Assembly (NCBI RefSeq): GCF_040024445.1
Contig: NZ_CP157276.1
Span: 3,658,001 to 3,722,000, forward strand
Source of the DNA: Prescottella soli
Lineage (GTDB): Bacteria; Actinomycetota; Actinomycetes; Mycobacteriales; Mycobacteriaceae
DNA: 64,000 nucleotides
Direction of reading: 5' to 3'
Of the stretch, positions 44,566 through 53,800 are shown piece by piece. Both the position numbers and the translations under genes were made by a program. Below the pieces are notes generated by a model. That model searched no databases. It had not been told where the DNA came from and saw only the letters and a list, made by a program, of their open reading frames with translations. Every line of letters begins with the position of its first letter. Within the stretch, counting starts at the first letter, position 1.

Positions 44566-47286
44566 TCAGTCGTTGACCCGGTCGTCGTCCCGGTGCCGGG
44601 CGAGCAGTTCGCTCACGCTCACGGCCGAACCGTCGACGCGGTGATGACGACCGGTGTCCGTGTCGGACGGCTCCTCGGCGACCTCGCGCCGGGCCGCGCG
44701 TTCCGGCTCGGGCGCCGGGGCCGGCTCCGGTGCGGGTTCCGGTGCCGGGGTCGGTTCCGGTGCCGGCACGACGGCCGGGATGACGCCCGTGTGCGGCGCG
44801 CGGAGCGCCGCGAGCCACGCCACCTCGTCGCCGTCCGGGTTGGACGGCTGCGGACGGGGTCGCGGCTCGGGTGCCACCGCGGGGGCGGGCGTCGGCGCCT
44901 CGTTCCGCGGCGCCGCGTTCGTCGGGACGTTGATCTTCGGGGCGTCGTTCGCCGGCGCGCGACCCGGTTCGGGCGCGACCGGGCGCGGTGTCGCCGAGCG
45001 GGCGCGAGGCGCCGCCGAGACCCGGGGGAGGGGCTGCGTCAGCGGCTCCGTCGGGCGGGCCGGCAGAGCCGGGGCCGCGACCGGGGCCATCGCGGTGTCC
45101 GCGGTCGCCAGCACGGGCACTTCCGCGGCCCTCAGCTCGTCGTCGAGGATCGGCTCGCCGAGCCCGATCTTCTGCTGGATCCGCTTCATCCATGCCGGTG
45201 CCCACCAGCAGTCGTCGCCCAGGAGCTTCATGACCGCGGGCACGAGGAACATGCGGATCAGCGTCGCGTCGATGATCAGCGCCGCGATCATGCCGTACGC
45301 GATGTACTTCATCATCACCAGTTCCGAGAACCCGAACGCGCCGGTGACCACGATCAGGATCAGAGCCGCGGCGGTGATGATGCGGCCGGTGTGCGCGGTG
45401 CCGATCCGGATGGACTCCGTCGTGCTCGCGCCTTGCGAGCGGGCCTCGACCATGCGGGAGAGCAGGAACACCTCGTAGTCGATCGACAGGCCGTAGATGA
45501 TCGCGACGATCAACACCAGCACCGGCGACGTGATCGGTCCCGGCGTGAAGTTCAGCAGGCTCGAGCCGTTTCCGTCGATGAAGATCCACGTCAGGATGCC
45601 GAGCGTCGCCCCGAGACCGAGCGCGCTCATCAGCACCGCCTTGATCGGCAACACGATTGAGCCGAACGCCAGGAACATCAGCAGCGTCGTCACCGCCAGG
45701 ACCGAGACGATCATGAGTGGCAGGTTGTCGAGCAGGGCGCTGATGCTGTCCTGCTCGATCGCCGGCGTGCCGCCGACGAGGACCTGGACGCCGTCCGGGG
45801 TGTCCATCGAGCGCAGGTAGTCGATGGTCGGTGCCGAGTCGTTGCGGTCCACCAGACCGGCCTTGAGGACCTGGACGCCGTCCTTCGCGGGGCCGGTGAT
45901 CGAGAACTTCTCGACCAGCCCCGGCGCCTCGTTCGCGCTCTTGATGATCTGGCCCACCTGGGCGCCCTGCGCGCCGGTGACCACCAGCTTGACCGGCTCG
46001 GTGCGGTTGCCCGGGAACAGTTCGTCGAACTGTTCCTGCGCGACGCGGGTCGGGTTGTCCGGCGGCAGGTAGTCCTCGTTGATGCCACCGAACTTGATGC
46101 CCGTCATGGGGATGATGAGCAGCAGCAGGCCGATCACGATGGGGATCGTCACCTTGAGCGGATTGCGCATCACCCAGCGCGTCAGCCGGCCCCACATGCT
46201 GGACTCGATCTCCTCGGTCGACTTGATCTGGCCGAACCGCTTGAGACCGAACTTGTCGATGCGCCGCCCCAGGATGCTGAGGATCGCCGGTAGGAGCGTG
46301 ACCGAGGTGAACGCCGCCAACAGCACCGTCGCGATCGCGCCGTAGGCGACGGACTTGAGGAAGCCCTGCGGGAACAGGATCAGGCCGCCGAGGCTGACCG
46401 CGATCATCGTCGAGGAGAACAACACCGTGCGACCCGCGGTCATGACACTGCGGCGCACCGCCGCACGCGTGTCGTATCCGTCGCCCAACTCCTCGCGGAA
46501 CCGGCTGACGATGAACAGGCCGTAGTCGATCGCCAGGCCCAGACCGATCAGCGAGACGACCGACGCCACGAAGACATTGATCTCGGCGAAGTGCGTGAAC
46601 ACCCGCACGATGCCGTTGGCGCCGAGAATCGTCAGGCCGCCGACGATCAGGGGTAGCGCGGCCGCGATGACGCCGCCGAACACGAAGAACAGCAGGACCC
46701 CGACCGCCGGGATCGCGATGAGCTCCATGCGTTTGAGGTCGTTGGCCATCGTGTCGTTGATGGCGCTCGCGACCGGCTGCATGCCGGCGAGCTGGACCTC
46801 GACGCCGTCGATCGCGAACGCGTCCCGGACCTCCCGGAAGTTGTTGGTGATCGCGGTGTCGTTGTCGCCCTTCAACGCGATGCTCGCGATCGCGTGCGTC
46901 TTGTCCTTGCTCGCCAGCGATGCCACGCGCGGGGTGTTCGGCAGCGCGAAATAGCTGCCGTTGACCTTCGCGACCTCGTCGGGATGCTCCTCCAGCACGC
47001 GTTGCAGGCTGTCGGAGACCTTCGCGCCGAACGCCGGGTCGTCGACGGTCTTGCCGTCGGGTGCCGTGTACATCGCCACGACGTCGCCGGCGGTGTCACG
47101 GCCGAACGTGCCGTCCGCGAGCTTCGCCGCGGCCACCGACTCCGAACCCGGATCGTCCCAACCGCTCTGACTGAGGTGAGGCCCGAGGCCGGAGCCGTAG
47201 GCGCCCAGCGCCAACAGCCCGGCCACCATCACCGCGATGACGGTGAAGCGGGCCCGATAGACGAGATCTCCCCAGCGAGCGAACAC
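44566..47286 (-). CDS. mmpL3: MmpL3-type trehalose monomycolate transporter
   Basis: 906 aa RND-type transporter. Twelve membrane helices with two periplasmic domains (residues about 35-185 and 400-520). The proton-relay pairs Asp254-Tyr255 (GLAIDYG) and Asp603-Tyr604 (GLSIDYE) match those known in MmpL3. The cytosolic tail after 670 is Pro/Ala-rich with PAPEP repeats. It flips trehalose monomycolate for the mycomembrane and is essential in mycobacteria. GTG at 47286 follows GAGGAG. Last gene of the trmB-NYN-mmpL3 operon. Confidence 0.88.
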   Translation of the reverse strand: MFARWGDLVYRARFTVIAVMVAGLLALGAYGSGLGPHLSQSGWDDPGSESVAAAKLADGTFGRDTAGDVVAMYTAPDGKTVDDPAFGAKVSDSLQRVLEEHPDEVAKVNGSYFALPNTPRVASLASKDKTHAIASIALKGDNDTAITNNFREVRDAFAIDGVEVQLAGMQPVASAINDTMANDLKRMELIAIPAVGVLLFFVFGGVIAAALPLIVGGLTILGANGIVRVFTHFAEINVFVASVVSLIGLGLAIDYGLFIVSRFREELGDGYDTRAAVRRSVMTAGRTVLFSSTMIAVSLGGLILFPQGFLKSVAYGAIATVLLAAFTSVTLLPAILSILGRRIDKFGLKRFGQIKSTEEIESSMWGRLTRWVMRNPLKVTIPIVIGLLLLIIPMTGIKFGGINEDYLPPDNPTRVAQEQFDELFPGNRTEPVKLVVTGAQGAQVGQIIKSANEAPGLVEKFSITGPAKDGVQVLKAGLVDRNDSAPTIDYLRSMDTPDGVQVLVGGTPAIEQDSISALLDNLPLMIVSVLAVTTLLMFLAFGSIVLPIKAVLMSALGLGATLGILTWIFIDGNGSSLLNFTPGPITSPVLVLIVAIIYGLSIDYEVFLLSRMVEARSQGASTTESIRIGTAHTGRIITAAALILIVVTGAFGFSELVMMKYIAYGMIAALIIDATLIRMFLVPAVMKLLGDDCWWAPAWMKRIQQKIGLGEPILDDELRAAEVPVLATADTAMAPVAAPALPARPTEPLTQPLPRVSAAPRARSATPRPVAPEPGRAPANDAPKINVPTNAAPRNEAPTPAPAVAPEPRPRPQPSNPDGDEVAWLAALRAPHTGVIPAVVPAPEPTPAPEPAPEPAPAPEPERAARREVAEEPSDTDTGRHHRVDGSAVSVSELLARHRDDDRVND

Positions 47287-47297
47287 GTATCGACTCC

Positions 47298-47990
47298 TCA
47301 GCGCCCGACGAGCAGGGCGGACAGTGGGCGGAACGGCTGCAACCAGGCGCCCTCGTCGGGCAGGGACTCGAGGCTCACCCGCGGCAGCGGCTCACGGAAG
47401 ACGCCGGGGATGTCCTCGAGGTCGACGAAGTCCAGGATGTCGGACGAGACCGCCCAACTGGCGTGCTCGCGGAACCCGAGAACCTGCACCGGCACGCCGG
47501 CTGCCGCGATGTCCTCCAGAGGCTCACGGAACGCCTGCCCATCGGCGGAGGCGACCATGACACCGGCCAGACCCTCACCACGGCGAAGCGCAATGTGGTG
47601 GAGCATGTCGGAATCGACGTCGCTGTCCTCCTCCACCTTGGGCTTGGCGAACACCGCGAAACCCACATTACGCAGAGCCTCCACCCACGGGCGGACGACA
47701 TCGGCGCTACCAGGGGCGATGTTGGTGAACACCGTCGCCTCGGGCTCGAGAGTCGCCGTCTCGGTCGCGGACAGCTCCGCCGTCCGCGACAGCAGCCAAC
47801 GGCCCAGCGCGTCGAAACGCGGGCGGTACGCGGCCGTCGGCCGTCCGCCCAGGATCGCGCCGAGCCCCATGTCGAGGTTCGGTGCGTCCCAGACCAGCAG
47901 CACCCGCTTGTGCTGTCGGACGTCGCGCCCGTTGTCGTCGAGGGAATCGCCCGCAAGCCCGGTGTTGGGCGTGCTTTCGCTGAGACTCAT
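47298..47990 (-). CDS. NYN-domain protein (Rv0207c-like)
   Basis: 230 aa. PIN-like NYN nuclease fold: Asp in LLVWDAPNLDMGL, DSDMLHHI and VMVASADGQAF provide the acidic metal site. Family members are predicted RNases. Its ATG overlaps the trmB stop (ATGA) and mmpL3 begins 11 bp after its end; the same trio is found in mycobacteria, which links it to cell-envelope expression without showing how. Confidence 0.83.
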   Translation of the reverse strand: MSLSESTPNTGLAGDSLDDNGRDVRQHKRVLLVWDAPNLDMGLGAILGGRPTAAYRPRFDALGRWLLSRTAELSATETATLEPEATVFTNIAPGSADVVRPWVEALRNVGFAVFAKPKVEEDSDVDSDMLHHIALRRGEGLAGVMVASADGQAFREPLEDIAAAGVPVQVLGFREHASWAVSSDILDFVDLEDIPGVFREPLPRVSLESLPDEGAWLQPFRPLSALLVGR

Positions 47991-48763
47991 GACTTGATCT
48001 TCCCCCAGATGAGTTCTGTGATGGAGCTTCCGACCTTGTGCGCCTTGTCCTCGAACTTCGTCACCGGGCGCTCGTGCGTCATCGGGGACTGCCAGTCGAG
48101 CTCGGTGAGCAGCGGCTCCGCGTCACCGGCCTCGCGGATCGCCTCCGCGTACTCGGCGTGGTCGGTCGCGACGTGCAGCACACCGCCCGGCTTCAGCCGG
48201 CTCGCGATGAGCGCGAACGTCGGCCCCTGCAACAGCCGACGCTTGTGGTGCCGGGCCTTGGGCCACGGGTCCGGGAAGAAGACCCGGACACCGGTCAGCG
48301 ACTCCGGGGCCACCATGTGCTCGAGCACCTCGACGGCGTCGCCGCGCAGCACCCGGACGTTCTGGATGTCCTCGCGCTCGACGAGCTGGAGCAGCTGAGC
48401 CAGGCCCGGACGGTAGACCTCGACGGCGATCAGGTTCACGTGCGGCTCGGCCTTCGCCATCGCGGCCGTCGCGGTGCCCGTCCCGGAGCCGATCTCGACG
48501 ATCAACGGAGCCTCGCGGCCGAACCACGCCGTGGTGTCGATCAGATCGTCGCCGACGTCCCGGCCGATATTCGGCCACATCCGGTCCCACGCGCCCTGCT
48601 GCGGATCGGTCAGTGAACCGCGGCGGGACCGGAAACTGGTCACCCGCGGGTAGAGGCGTGAACCCTTCTCGGCGCTGACGGGCTGGTCTGCGTCAGCGTC
48701 GGCGGGCGCGGGGTCGACGTCGTCGCGCGGGGTCTCGGGTGCGTCCTGATCGGCGTGGTTCAC
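47987..48763 (-). CDS. trmB: tRNA (guanine-N7-)-methyltransferase
   Basis: 258 aa. SAM site LIVEIGSGTGTATAAMA and the TrmB signatures FFPDPWPKARHHKRRL and TKFEDKAHKVG are present. It makes m7G46 in tRNA. The first 40 residues are acidic and variable. GTG at 48763 is used; the ribosome site is weak. First gene of the operon with the NYN protein and mmpL3. Confidence 0.9.
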   Translation of the reverse strand: MNHADQDAPETPRDDVDPAPADADADQPVSAEKGSRLYPRVTSFRSRRGSLTDPQQGAWDRMWPNIGRDVGDDLIDTTAWFGREAPLIVEIGSGTGTATAAMAKAEPHVNLIAVEVYRPGLAQLLQLVEREDIQNVRVLRGDAVEVLEHMVAPESLTGVRVFFPDPWPKARHHKRRLLQGPTFALIASRLKPGGVLHVATDHAEYAEAIREAGDAEPLLTELDWQSPMTHERPVTKFEDKAHKVGSSITELIWGKIKS

Positions 48764-48977
48764 CGCACCATTGTCACGTATGTCCGCGAGTGCCAGCCGA
48801 CACGGTCGACCGATAATATGGACAATTTGGTCGGATTTCGGGGGTTCGGCTCCCGAATCGCCGCTGTTCTGCCTGGTAGCGACGGTGGAGGCGCTCTCCG
48901 CGTGCTCTTGCTCTCCCCTTCTCCGCACTGACAGAATCGGCGTCGCCGGTCGGCAGGGGGAACACGGGGGGACACAG

Positions 48978-49688
48978 TTGAGCGGATTCGAGCTGCTCGG
49001 CCGCATCGCCGCGGACATCGGCGCGGCCCGGCAGGCGCTGGACGAGGCGACCGCGCCGATCCGGATCCAGGTCGTGGGCCGCGCGGGTGTCGGACGCACC
49101 GCCGTCGCCGGTGTCCTGGGGCGCGCCGGGCTCGGGCCTGTGGCCGAGTCGTCGGCGGTGGACGCGCCCGGTGCGGCCGACCCGGTCCTGGACGGCGACG
49201 TCGTCGTCTACGTGCTGTCCGGGGCGCCGCGCACCCCCGACATCGACGCATTGACGCGCGCGCCGCGTGACGCGACGGTCGCGCTGGTGAACAAGGCCGA
49301 CCTGCTGGGGTCGTGGGGCGCCGCGTTGCGGATCGCCGCCGAATGCGAGGCCGAGACGGGCGTTCGGACCCTGCCGTCGGTGGCTCGCGCGCCGGCGCCG
49401 GGGACTCCGGACGGCGTGCAAGACGTGGTGGCCGCCGTCGCGGCCTGCGTACACGCCGCCTCGGCCTGTCGTGGCCGGGTGGCGCTGAAGACGGTGGCCG
49501 AGGCCGCGGCGCGCGGGCCCGAGCGGGACGTGCTCGAGAGTTATCTGCGCAGCGACGAGGCGGTGCAGCTCGCGGCGCACGCGGCCGAGGCGTCCGGCGA
49601 CGGTGCCGCGGATCGGCGTCGACGTGCGCTCGCTCGTCGGCGCCTGCACGCCCGCACACACTCGGACACACCCCTGGACGTGCGGTGA
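48978..49688 (+). CDS. GTPase-like protein with altered P-loop (Rv0209 position)
   Basis: 236 aa. The P-loop position reads GRAGVGRT, with Arg where the Walker A Lys is expected; the G4 motif NKAD (VALVNKADLLG) is intact. It therefore looks like a GTPase with weakened or lost hydrolysis. TTG at 48978 is used. The last bases overlap the next gene (GTGA). The pair occupies the place of Rv0209-Rv0210 in M. tuberculosis. Function unknown; dynamin-like or septum-related roles are only guesses. Confidence 0.65.
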   Translation: MSGFELLGRIAADIGAARQALDEATAPIRIQVVGRAGVGRTAVAGVLGRAGLGPVAESSAVDAPGAADPVLDGDVVVYVLSGAPRTPDIDALTRAPRDATVALVNKADLLGSWGAALRIAAECEAETGVRTLPSVARAPAPGTPDGVQDVVAAVAACVHAASACRGRVALKTVAEAAARGPERDVLESYLRSDEAVQLAAHAAEASGDGAADRRRRALARRRLHARTHSDTPLDVR

Positions 49689-51112
49689 CGCCCGACGTGC
49701 CGGAGTTCCCGGCCGACGCGCAACGGATCGTCGAACGGTGGGACCCGGACGGTCTGCGCCGGTGGCGCGACCGGGATCGGACCGGGCGCGGGGTCCGCGT
49801 CGTGGCGGTGCGGGGGATCGACCCGACGTCGGTGCTCGACGCCCTGGCGCCGTTCGACGCCGTGACCGGCGCCCCGGACCGGGCCGCGGTCGTGGTGATG
49901 GTGCTCGACGGCGCCTCCGTGCTCGGACGCGACGAACTGGCCGCGCTCGACGCGGCCGCCGCGGACGTGGAGCGGGTGGTCTTCGTGCTCGCCGGTGCAC
50001 ACCCGGACCGGGACGCGGTCCGCGAGCGGAACGAGGCGCTGTTGCGGGCGCACTCGGCGCGCTACGCCGACGTCCGCGTCCTCCTCGACGCCGACGCGCT
50101 GTCGGCGGTGGTGCGGGACGCGCTCGCCACCGACCCCGGAGTCACCGCCGACCGCAACACCCGCCGGGCGGCGCATTCCCTGGTCGAGCGGACCTGCCGA
50201 CGGATCAACGAGACCGCCCGGGCGACGAGGGAGGGCAGCGACGCCGCGACCGCCGAGCTGCGGGCGCGCAGGGCCCGGCTGGTCGCGATGCGCGACGGCG
50301 GGCGGGCCGAACGCCTGGCGCAGTTGCGCGGTGACGTCCAACGGGCCCGGATCGACCTGATGCACGCGGCGGGCGGCGAGGTCCGCGCCGTCTCGGCGGC
50401 CATGCGGGCCGACATCGACCGGGCCGGACGCCGCGACCTGCGCACGCTCCCCGAACGGATGGGTGAGCTGGCGGACCACGCGTCGGCCGACCTGGACGAG
50501 GTCGTCGGGCGTCGGCTCGCGGACCTCGCTGCCCGGGCCGGGGTGTCGGATCTGCCGCCGGCGGCTCCCGCCCCGCACGACCCGCCGCCGGCGCCGGAGC
50601 CGCGCCACCGCGGCGTCGAGGACCGGATGATGGTGGTCGTCGGGGCGTCGGCCGGTGTCGGTCTGGGGCGGCTCGCGGTCGCCCCGATCGCGATGGTGCC
50701 GGCGCTCGACATCGCCACGATCCCGATCACGCTGGCACTCGGCGGGGCCGCGGCGTGGTGGCTGGCGGGGGCCCGGCGGCTGGTCGCCGACCGCGCGTAC
50801 CTGCGGCAGTGGGCGTCGGACAGCGCCGCTCACCTGCGGGCGCAGCTCGAACAGCGGGTGCTCGGCCGGATCCTCGAGACCGAGGCGGCGGTGAGCACCC
50901 GCGTGATCGCGGACAGCCGCGCGGCGGGGCTCGCGGCGGACGAGGAACTGGCGGGCGTCGAGGCCGAGGCGCGTCGGCTCGCGGCCGAACGCAGCGGCCG
51001 CGTGGCAGCGTGCGAAAGGGACCGCGGTGCACTCGTCGCGGTTCTCGGGGCACTCGAGGCCCGGGCGAACTCGGGGGAACCGGGCGGCGCCGCGGCGCGT
51101 CCAATGCCGTGA
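49685..51112 (+). CDS. Coiled-coil membrane protein paired with the GTPase-like protein
   Basis: 475 aa, Arg/Ala-rich. The N-terminal 150 residues look like a nucleotide-binding-type alpha/beta fold lacking a P-loop; residues 160-300 are helical and probably coiled-coil; a Pro-rich linker follows, then two hydrophobic segments (MMVVVGASAGVGLGRLAVAP and IPITLALGGAAAWWLAG) and a second helical tail. This resembles the stalk-membrane layout of dynamin-like proteins. It overlaps the preceding gene by GTGA and likely acts with it. Confidence 0.62.
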   Translation: MTPDVPEFPADAQRIVERWDPDGLRRWRDRDRTGRGVRVVAVRGIDPTSVLDALAPFDAVTGAPDRAAVVVMVLDGASVLGRDELAALDAAAADVERVVFVLAGAHPDRDAVRERNEALLRAHSARYADVRVLLDADALSAVVRDALATDPGVTADRNTRRAAHSLVERTCRRINETARATREGSDAATAELRARRARLVAMRDGGRAERLAQLRGDVQRARIDLMHAAGGEVRAVSAAMRADIDRAGRRDLRTLPERMGELADHASADLDEVVGRRLADLAARAGVSDLPPAAPAPHDPPPAPEPRHRGVEDRMMVVVGASAGVGLGRLAVAPIAMVPALDIATIPITLALGGAAAWWLAGARRLVADRAYLRQWASDSAAHLRAQLEQRVLGRILETEAAVSTRVIADSRAAGLAADEELAGVEAEARRLAAERSGRVAACERDRGALVAVLGALEARANSGEPGGAAARPMP

Positions 51113-51144
51113 CGACAGTTGTACGGCGACCGCTGGGAGGCAGC

Positions 51145-51450
51145 ATGATCACCACCGAGGAGTTGACGGCCGACCGGCCCGACATCGATCCCGAGAACTT
51201 CGGGGCCGAATCGGGGGCGGTGTCGCTGACGGGCGCCGCGTTCGACATCGACGGCGACGGCATCCTCGACACGCAGTCCTTCGAGGTGGACGACGCCCTG
51301 ATCGTCGCGACCGACACCGACGGTGACGGGGACGCCGACCACGTGACGATCGTCGACGGTGACGGCGACTACGCGGCCTGGGAGTTTCACCGCGACGCCG
51401 ACGGCCGCGAACACTGGGAGCGCGTCGACGAGGGCGGCTTGGACCTCTAG
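51145..51450 (+). CDS. Small acidic protein with calcium-type Asp repeats
   Basis: 101 aa, strongly acidic. DIDGDGILD and DTDGDGDAD, followed by DGDGD, are calcium-binding loops of the EF-hand/thrombospondin-3 kind. No signal peptide is visible. ATG at 51145 follows GGGAGG. It lies 32 bp after the coiled-coil gene and may belong to the same transcript. A hairpin (51483-51523) follows. Function unknown. Confidence 0.68.
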   Translation: MITTEELTADRPDIDPENFGAESGAVSLTGAAFDIDGDGILDTQSFEVDDALIVATDTDGDGDADHVTIVDGDGDYAAWEFHRDADGREHWERVDEGGLDL

Positions 51451-51482
51451 AAATGCGAGGTTTGCCGGAGTCGGTGAAGCCC

Positions 51483-51523
51483 GGTGTCGTCTGAATCGTT
51501 CCTGTGACCTAACCGACGACACC
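51483..51523. terminator. Hairpin after the Asp-repeat gene
   Basis: GGTGTCGTC and GACGACACC pair around a 23-base loop, 32 bp after the stop. The loop is long, so this is a moderate candidate. Confidence 0.45.
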
Positions 51524-51675
51524 CGGTTCCCCCCAGATCGACCCGCGGCGTTAACCTCTATACCTAGGACACCCGGCACCCGTGTCCTTCGTTCGTTGTC
51601 CGCGGTGACGTACGCGGGCGGCCGGCGGAGTGGGCGGGCTGCACCCCGCCGAGAGGGGGAAATCGGTTCAACCTC

Positions 51676-51700
51676 TCAGCCCCGCACTGCGCGGGGCTGA
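51676..51700 (+). promoter_or_regulatory. Hairpin in the pckG leader
   Basis: TCAGCCCCGC and GCGGGGCTGA form a perfect 10-bp stem with a 5-base loop, 30 bases before the pckG ribosome site. AT-rich TTAACCTCTATACCTAG at about 51552-51568 is the likely promoter, so the hairpin would be in the mRNA leader. It may stabilise the mRNA or act as a regulatory element. Confidence 0.45.
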
Positions 51701-51741
51701 TCTGGTCGTTCCGGTTCCCGGCCCCACCCCAGGAGAGTTTG

Positions 51742-53571
51742 ATGACCTCAGCGACCATTCCCGGTCTGAACGGAACTGACGGCACGCCCCCCACTGAGCA
51801 CTCCGAGCTGCTCGCCTGGGTTCGCGAGGTTGCCGAGCTGACCCAGCCCGACCGGGTCGTCTTCGCCGACGGCTCCGACGAGGAGTGGGAGCGCCTGACC
51901 GATCAGCTCGTCGAGGCCGGGACGTTCACCCGCCTGAACGAGGAGAAGAAGCCGAACTCGTTCCTCGGCAACTCCGATCCGTCGGACGTGGCGCGCGTCG
52001 AGTCCCGCACCTACATCTGCTCGAAGGAGCAGATCGACGCAGGCCCGACCAACAACTGGATGGACCCGGCCGAGATGCGGTCGCTCATGACGGAGCTGTA
52101 CCGCGGCAGCATGCGCGGTCGCACCATGTACGTGGTGCCGTTCTGCATGGGCCCGCTCGGCGCCGACGACCCGAAGCTGGGTGTCGAGATCACCGACTCC
52201 GAGTACGTCGTCGTGTCGATGCGCATCATGACCCGCATGGGCAAAGCCGCGCTCGAGAAGATGGGCACCGACCGTCCGTTCGTGAAGGCCCTGCACTCGG
52301 TGGGCGCGCCCCTCGAGCCGGGTCAGCAGGACGTCGCGTGGCCGTGCAACGACACCAAGTACATCACCCACTTCCCCGAGGACCGCGAGATCTGGTCCTA
52401 CGGTTCCGGCTACGGCGGAAACGCCCTGCTCGGCAAGAAGTGCTACTCGCTGCGTATCGCCTCGGCGATGGCGCACGACGAGGGCTGGCTGGCCGAGCAC
52501 ATGCTGATCCTCAAGCTGATCTCGCCGGAGAACAAGAACTACTACGTCGCGGCCGCGTTCCCGTCGGCCTGTGGCAAGACCAACCTCGCGATGATCCAGC
52601 CGACCATCCCGGGCTGGCGCGCCGAGACCCTCGGTGACGACATCGCGTGGATGCGCTTCGGTGAGGACGGCCGCCTGTACGCCGTCAACCCGGAGTTCGG
52701 TTTCTTCGGCGTCGCGCCGGGCACCAACCACGGCTCCAACCCGAACGCCATGAAGACGGTCGAGGCCGGCAACACCCTGTACACCAACGTCGGCCTGACC
52801 GACGACGGTGACGTGTGGTGGGAGGGTCTCGAGGACACCCCCGCGCACCTGATCGACTGGAAGGGCAACGACTGGACCCCCGAGTCCGGTACCAACGCCG
52901 CCCATCCGAACTCGCGCTACTGCACCCCGATGTCGCAGTGCCCGATCCTGGCCCCCGAGTGGGACGACCCGCAGGGTGTGCCGATCTCGGCGATCCTGTT
53001 CGGTGGACGTCGTAAGACCACGGTTCCGCTGGTCAGCGAGTCCTTCGGCTGGCAGCACGGCACCTTCCTCGGTGCGACGCTGTCGTCCGAGCAGACCGCG
53101 GCCGCCGAGGGCAAGGTCGGCGCCGTGCGCCGCGACCCGATGGCGATGCTGCCGTTCCTCGGCTACAACGCCGGCGACTACCTGAACCACTGGATCAACC
53201 TCGGCAAGAACGCCGACTCGGAGAAGCTCCCTAAGATCTTCTACGTGAACTGGTTCCGTCGTGGCGAGGACGGCCGCTTCCTGTGGCCCGGTTTCGGCGA
53301 GAACTCCCGCGTGCTCAAGTGGATCATCGACCGCATCGAGCACAAGGCCGACGCCGTCAGCACCCCGATCGGTTTCGTGCCGACCGCTGCCGACCTCACC
53401 CTGGACGGCCTGGACGTCGAGGCCGCTGACGTCGACGAGGCCCTGGCCGTCGACGTCGAGGAGTGGAAGGCCGAGATCCCGCTCATCGAGGAGTGGCTCG
53501 AGTTCCTGGGCGAGAAGGTGCCGTCGGGCGTCCGCGACGAGTTCGAGGCCCTGAAGCAGCGCCTGGCCTGA
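51742..53571 (+). CDS. pckG: Phosphoenolpyruvate carboxykinase (GTP)
   Basis: 609 aa, GTP-type enzyme. The P-loop [12 protein letters not shown] (residues about 273-284), [10 protein letters not shown] and the metal/substrate residues in [10 protein letters not shown] are present. It converts oxaloacetate to PEP, the first step of gluconeogenesis from fatty or organic acids. ATG at 51742 is favoured over TTG at 51739 by AGGAGA upstream. The homologue in M. tuberculosis is in the same neighbourhood. A 21-bp perfect hairpin terminates it. Confidence 0.96.
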   Translation: MTSATIPGLNGTDGTPPTEHSELLAWVREVAELTQPDRVVFADGSDEEWERLTDQLVEAGTFTRLNEEKKPNSFLGNSDPSDVARVESRTYICSKEQIDAGPTNNWMDPAEMRSLMTELYRGSMRGRTMYVVPFCMGPLGADDPKLGVEITDSEYVVVSMRIMTRMGKAALEKMGTDRPFVKALHSVGAPLEPGQQDVAWPCNDTKYITHFPEDREIWSYGSGYGGNALLGKKCYSLRIASAMAHDEGWLAEHMLILKLISPENKNYYVAAAFPSACGKTNLAMIQPTIPGWRAETLGDDIAWMRFGEDGRLYAVNPEFGFFGVAPGTNHGSNPNAMKTVEAGNTLYTNVGLTDDGDVWWEGLEDTPAHLIDWKGNDWTPESGTNAAHPNSRYCTPMSQCPILAPEWDDPQGVPISAILFGGRRKTTVPLVSESFGWQHGTFLGATLSSEQTAAAEGKVGAVRRDPMAMLPFLGYNAGDYLNHWINLGKNADSEKLPKIFYVNWFRRGEDGRFLWPGFGENSRVLKWIIDRIEHKADAVSTPIGFVPTAADLTLDGLDVEAADVDEALAVDVEEWKAEIPLIEEWLEFLGEKVPSGVRDEFEALKQRLA

Positions 53572-53587
53572 TCCCCTCTTGCTTCGA

Positions 53588-53634
53588 CCGAATGTCACAT
53601 CGGTTCAGTTCGACTGAACCGATGTGACATTCGG
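53588..53634. terminator. Terminator of pckG
   Basis: Perfect 21-bp arms, starting CCGAATGTCACATCGGTTC, loop TTCGA, 16 bp after the pckG stop. Confidence 0.85.
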
Positions 53635-53800
53635 CGTTTCGGGGGTGAATGTGGAAGGACGGCTGCCCACAATTGTGTCGACGTGCGTATACGTTCGTAC
53701 GTGTGTGGACCCGGCTCTGTGCCGTTCACGACGGGATGGTGCAATAGCAGCAACCTGACATCGACCTGGCTGCCCGACGTGGCCACGAGGAGGATCCGGC

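Noticed and set aside
44510-46195. Long second minus-strand frame inside mmpL3
   Set aside because: Out-of-frame shadow of mmpL3, low complexity.
51748-53598. 616-codon minus-strand frame opposite pckG
   Set aside because: Mirror frame of the strongly biased pckG codons; no family features.
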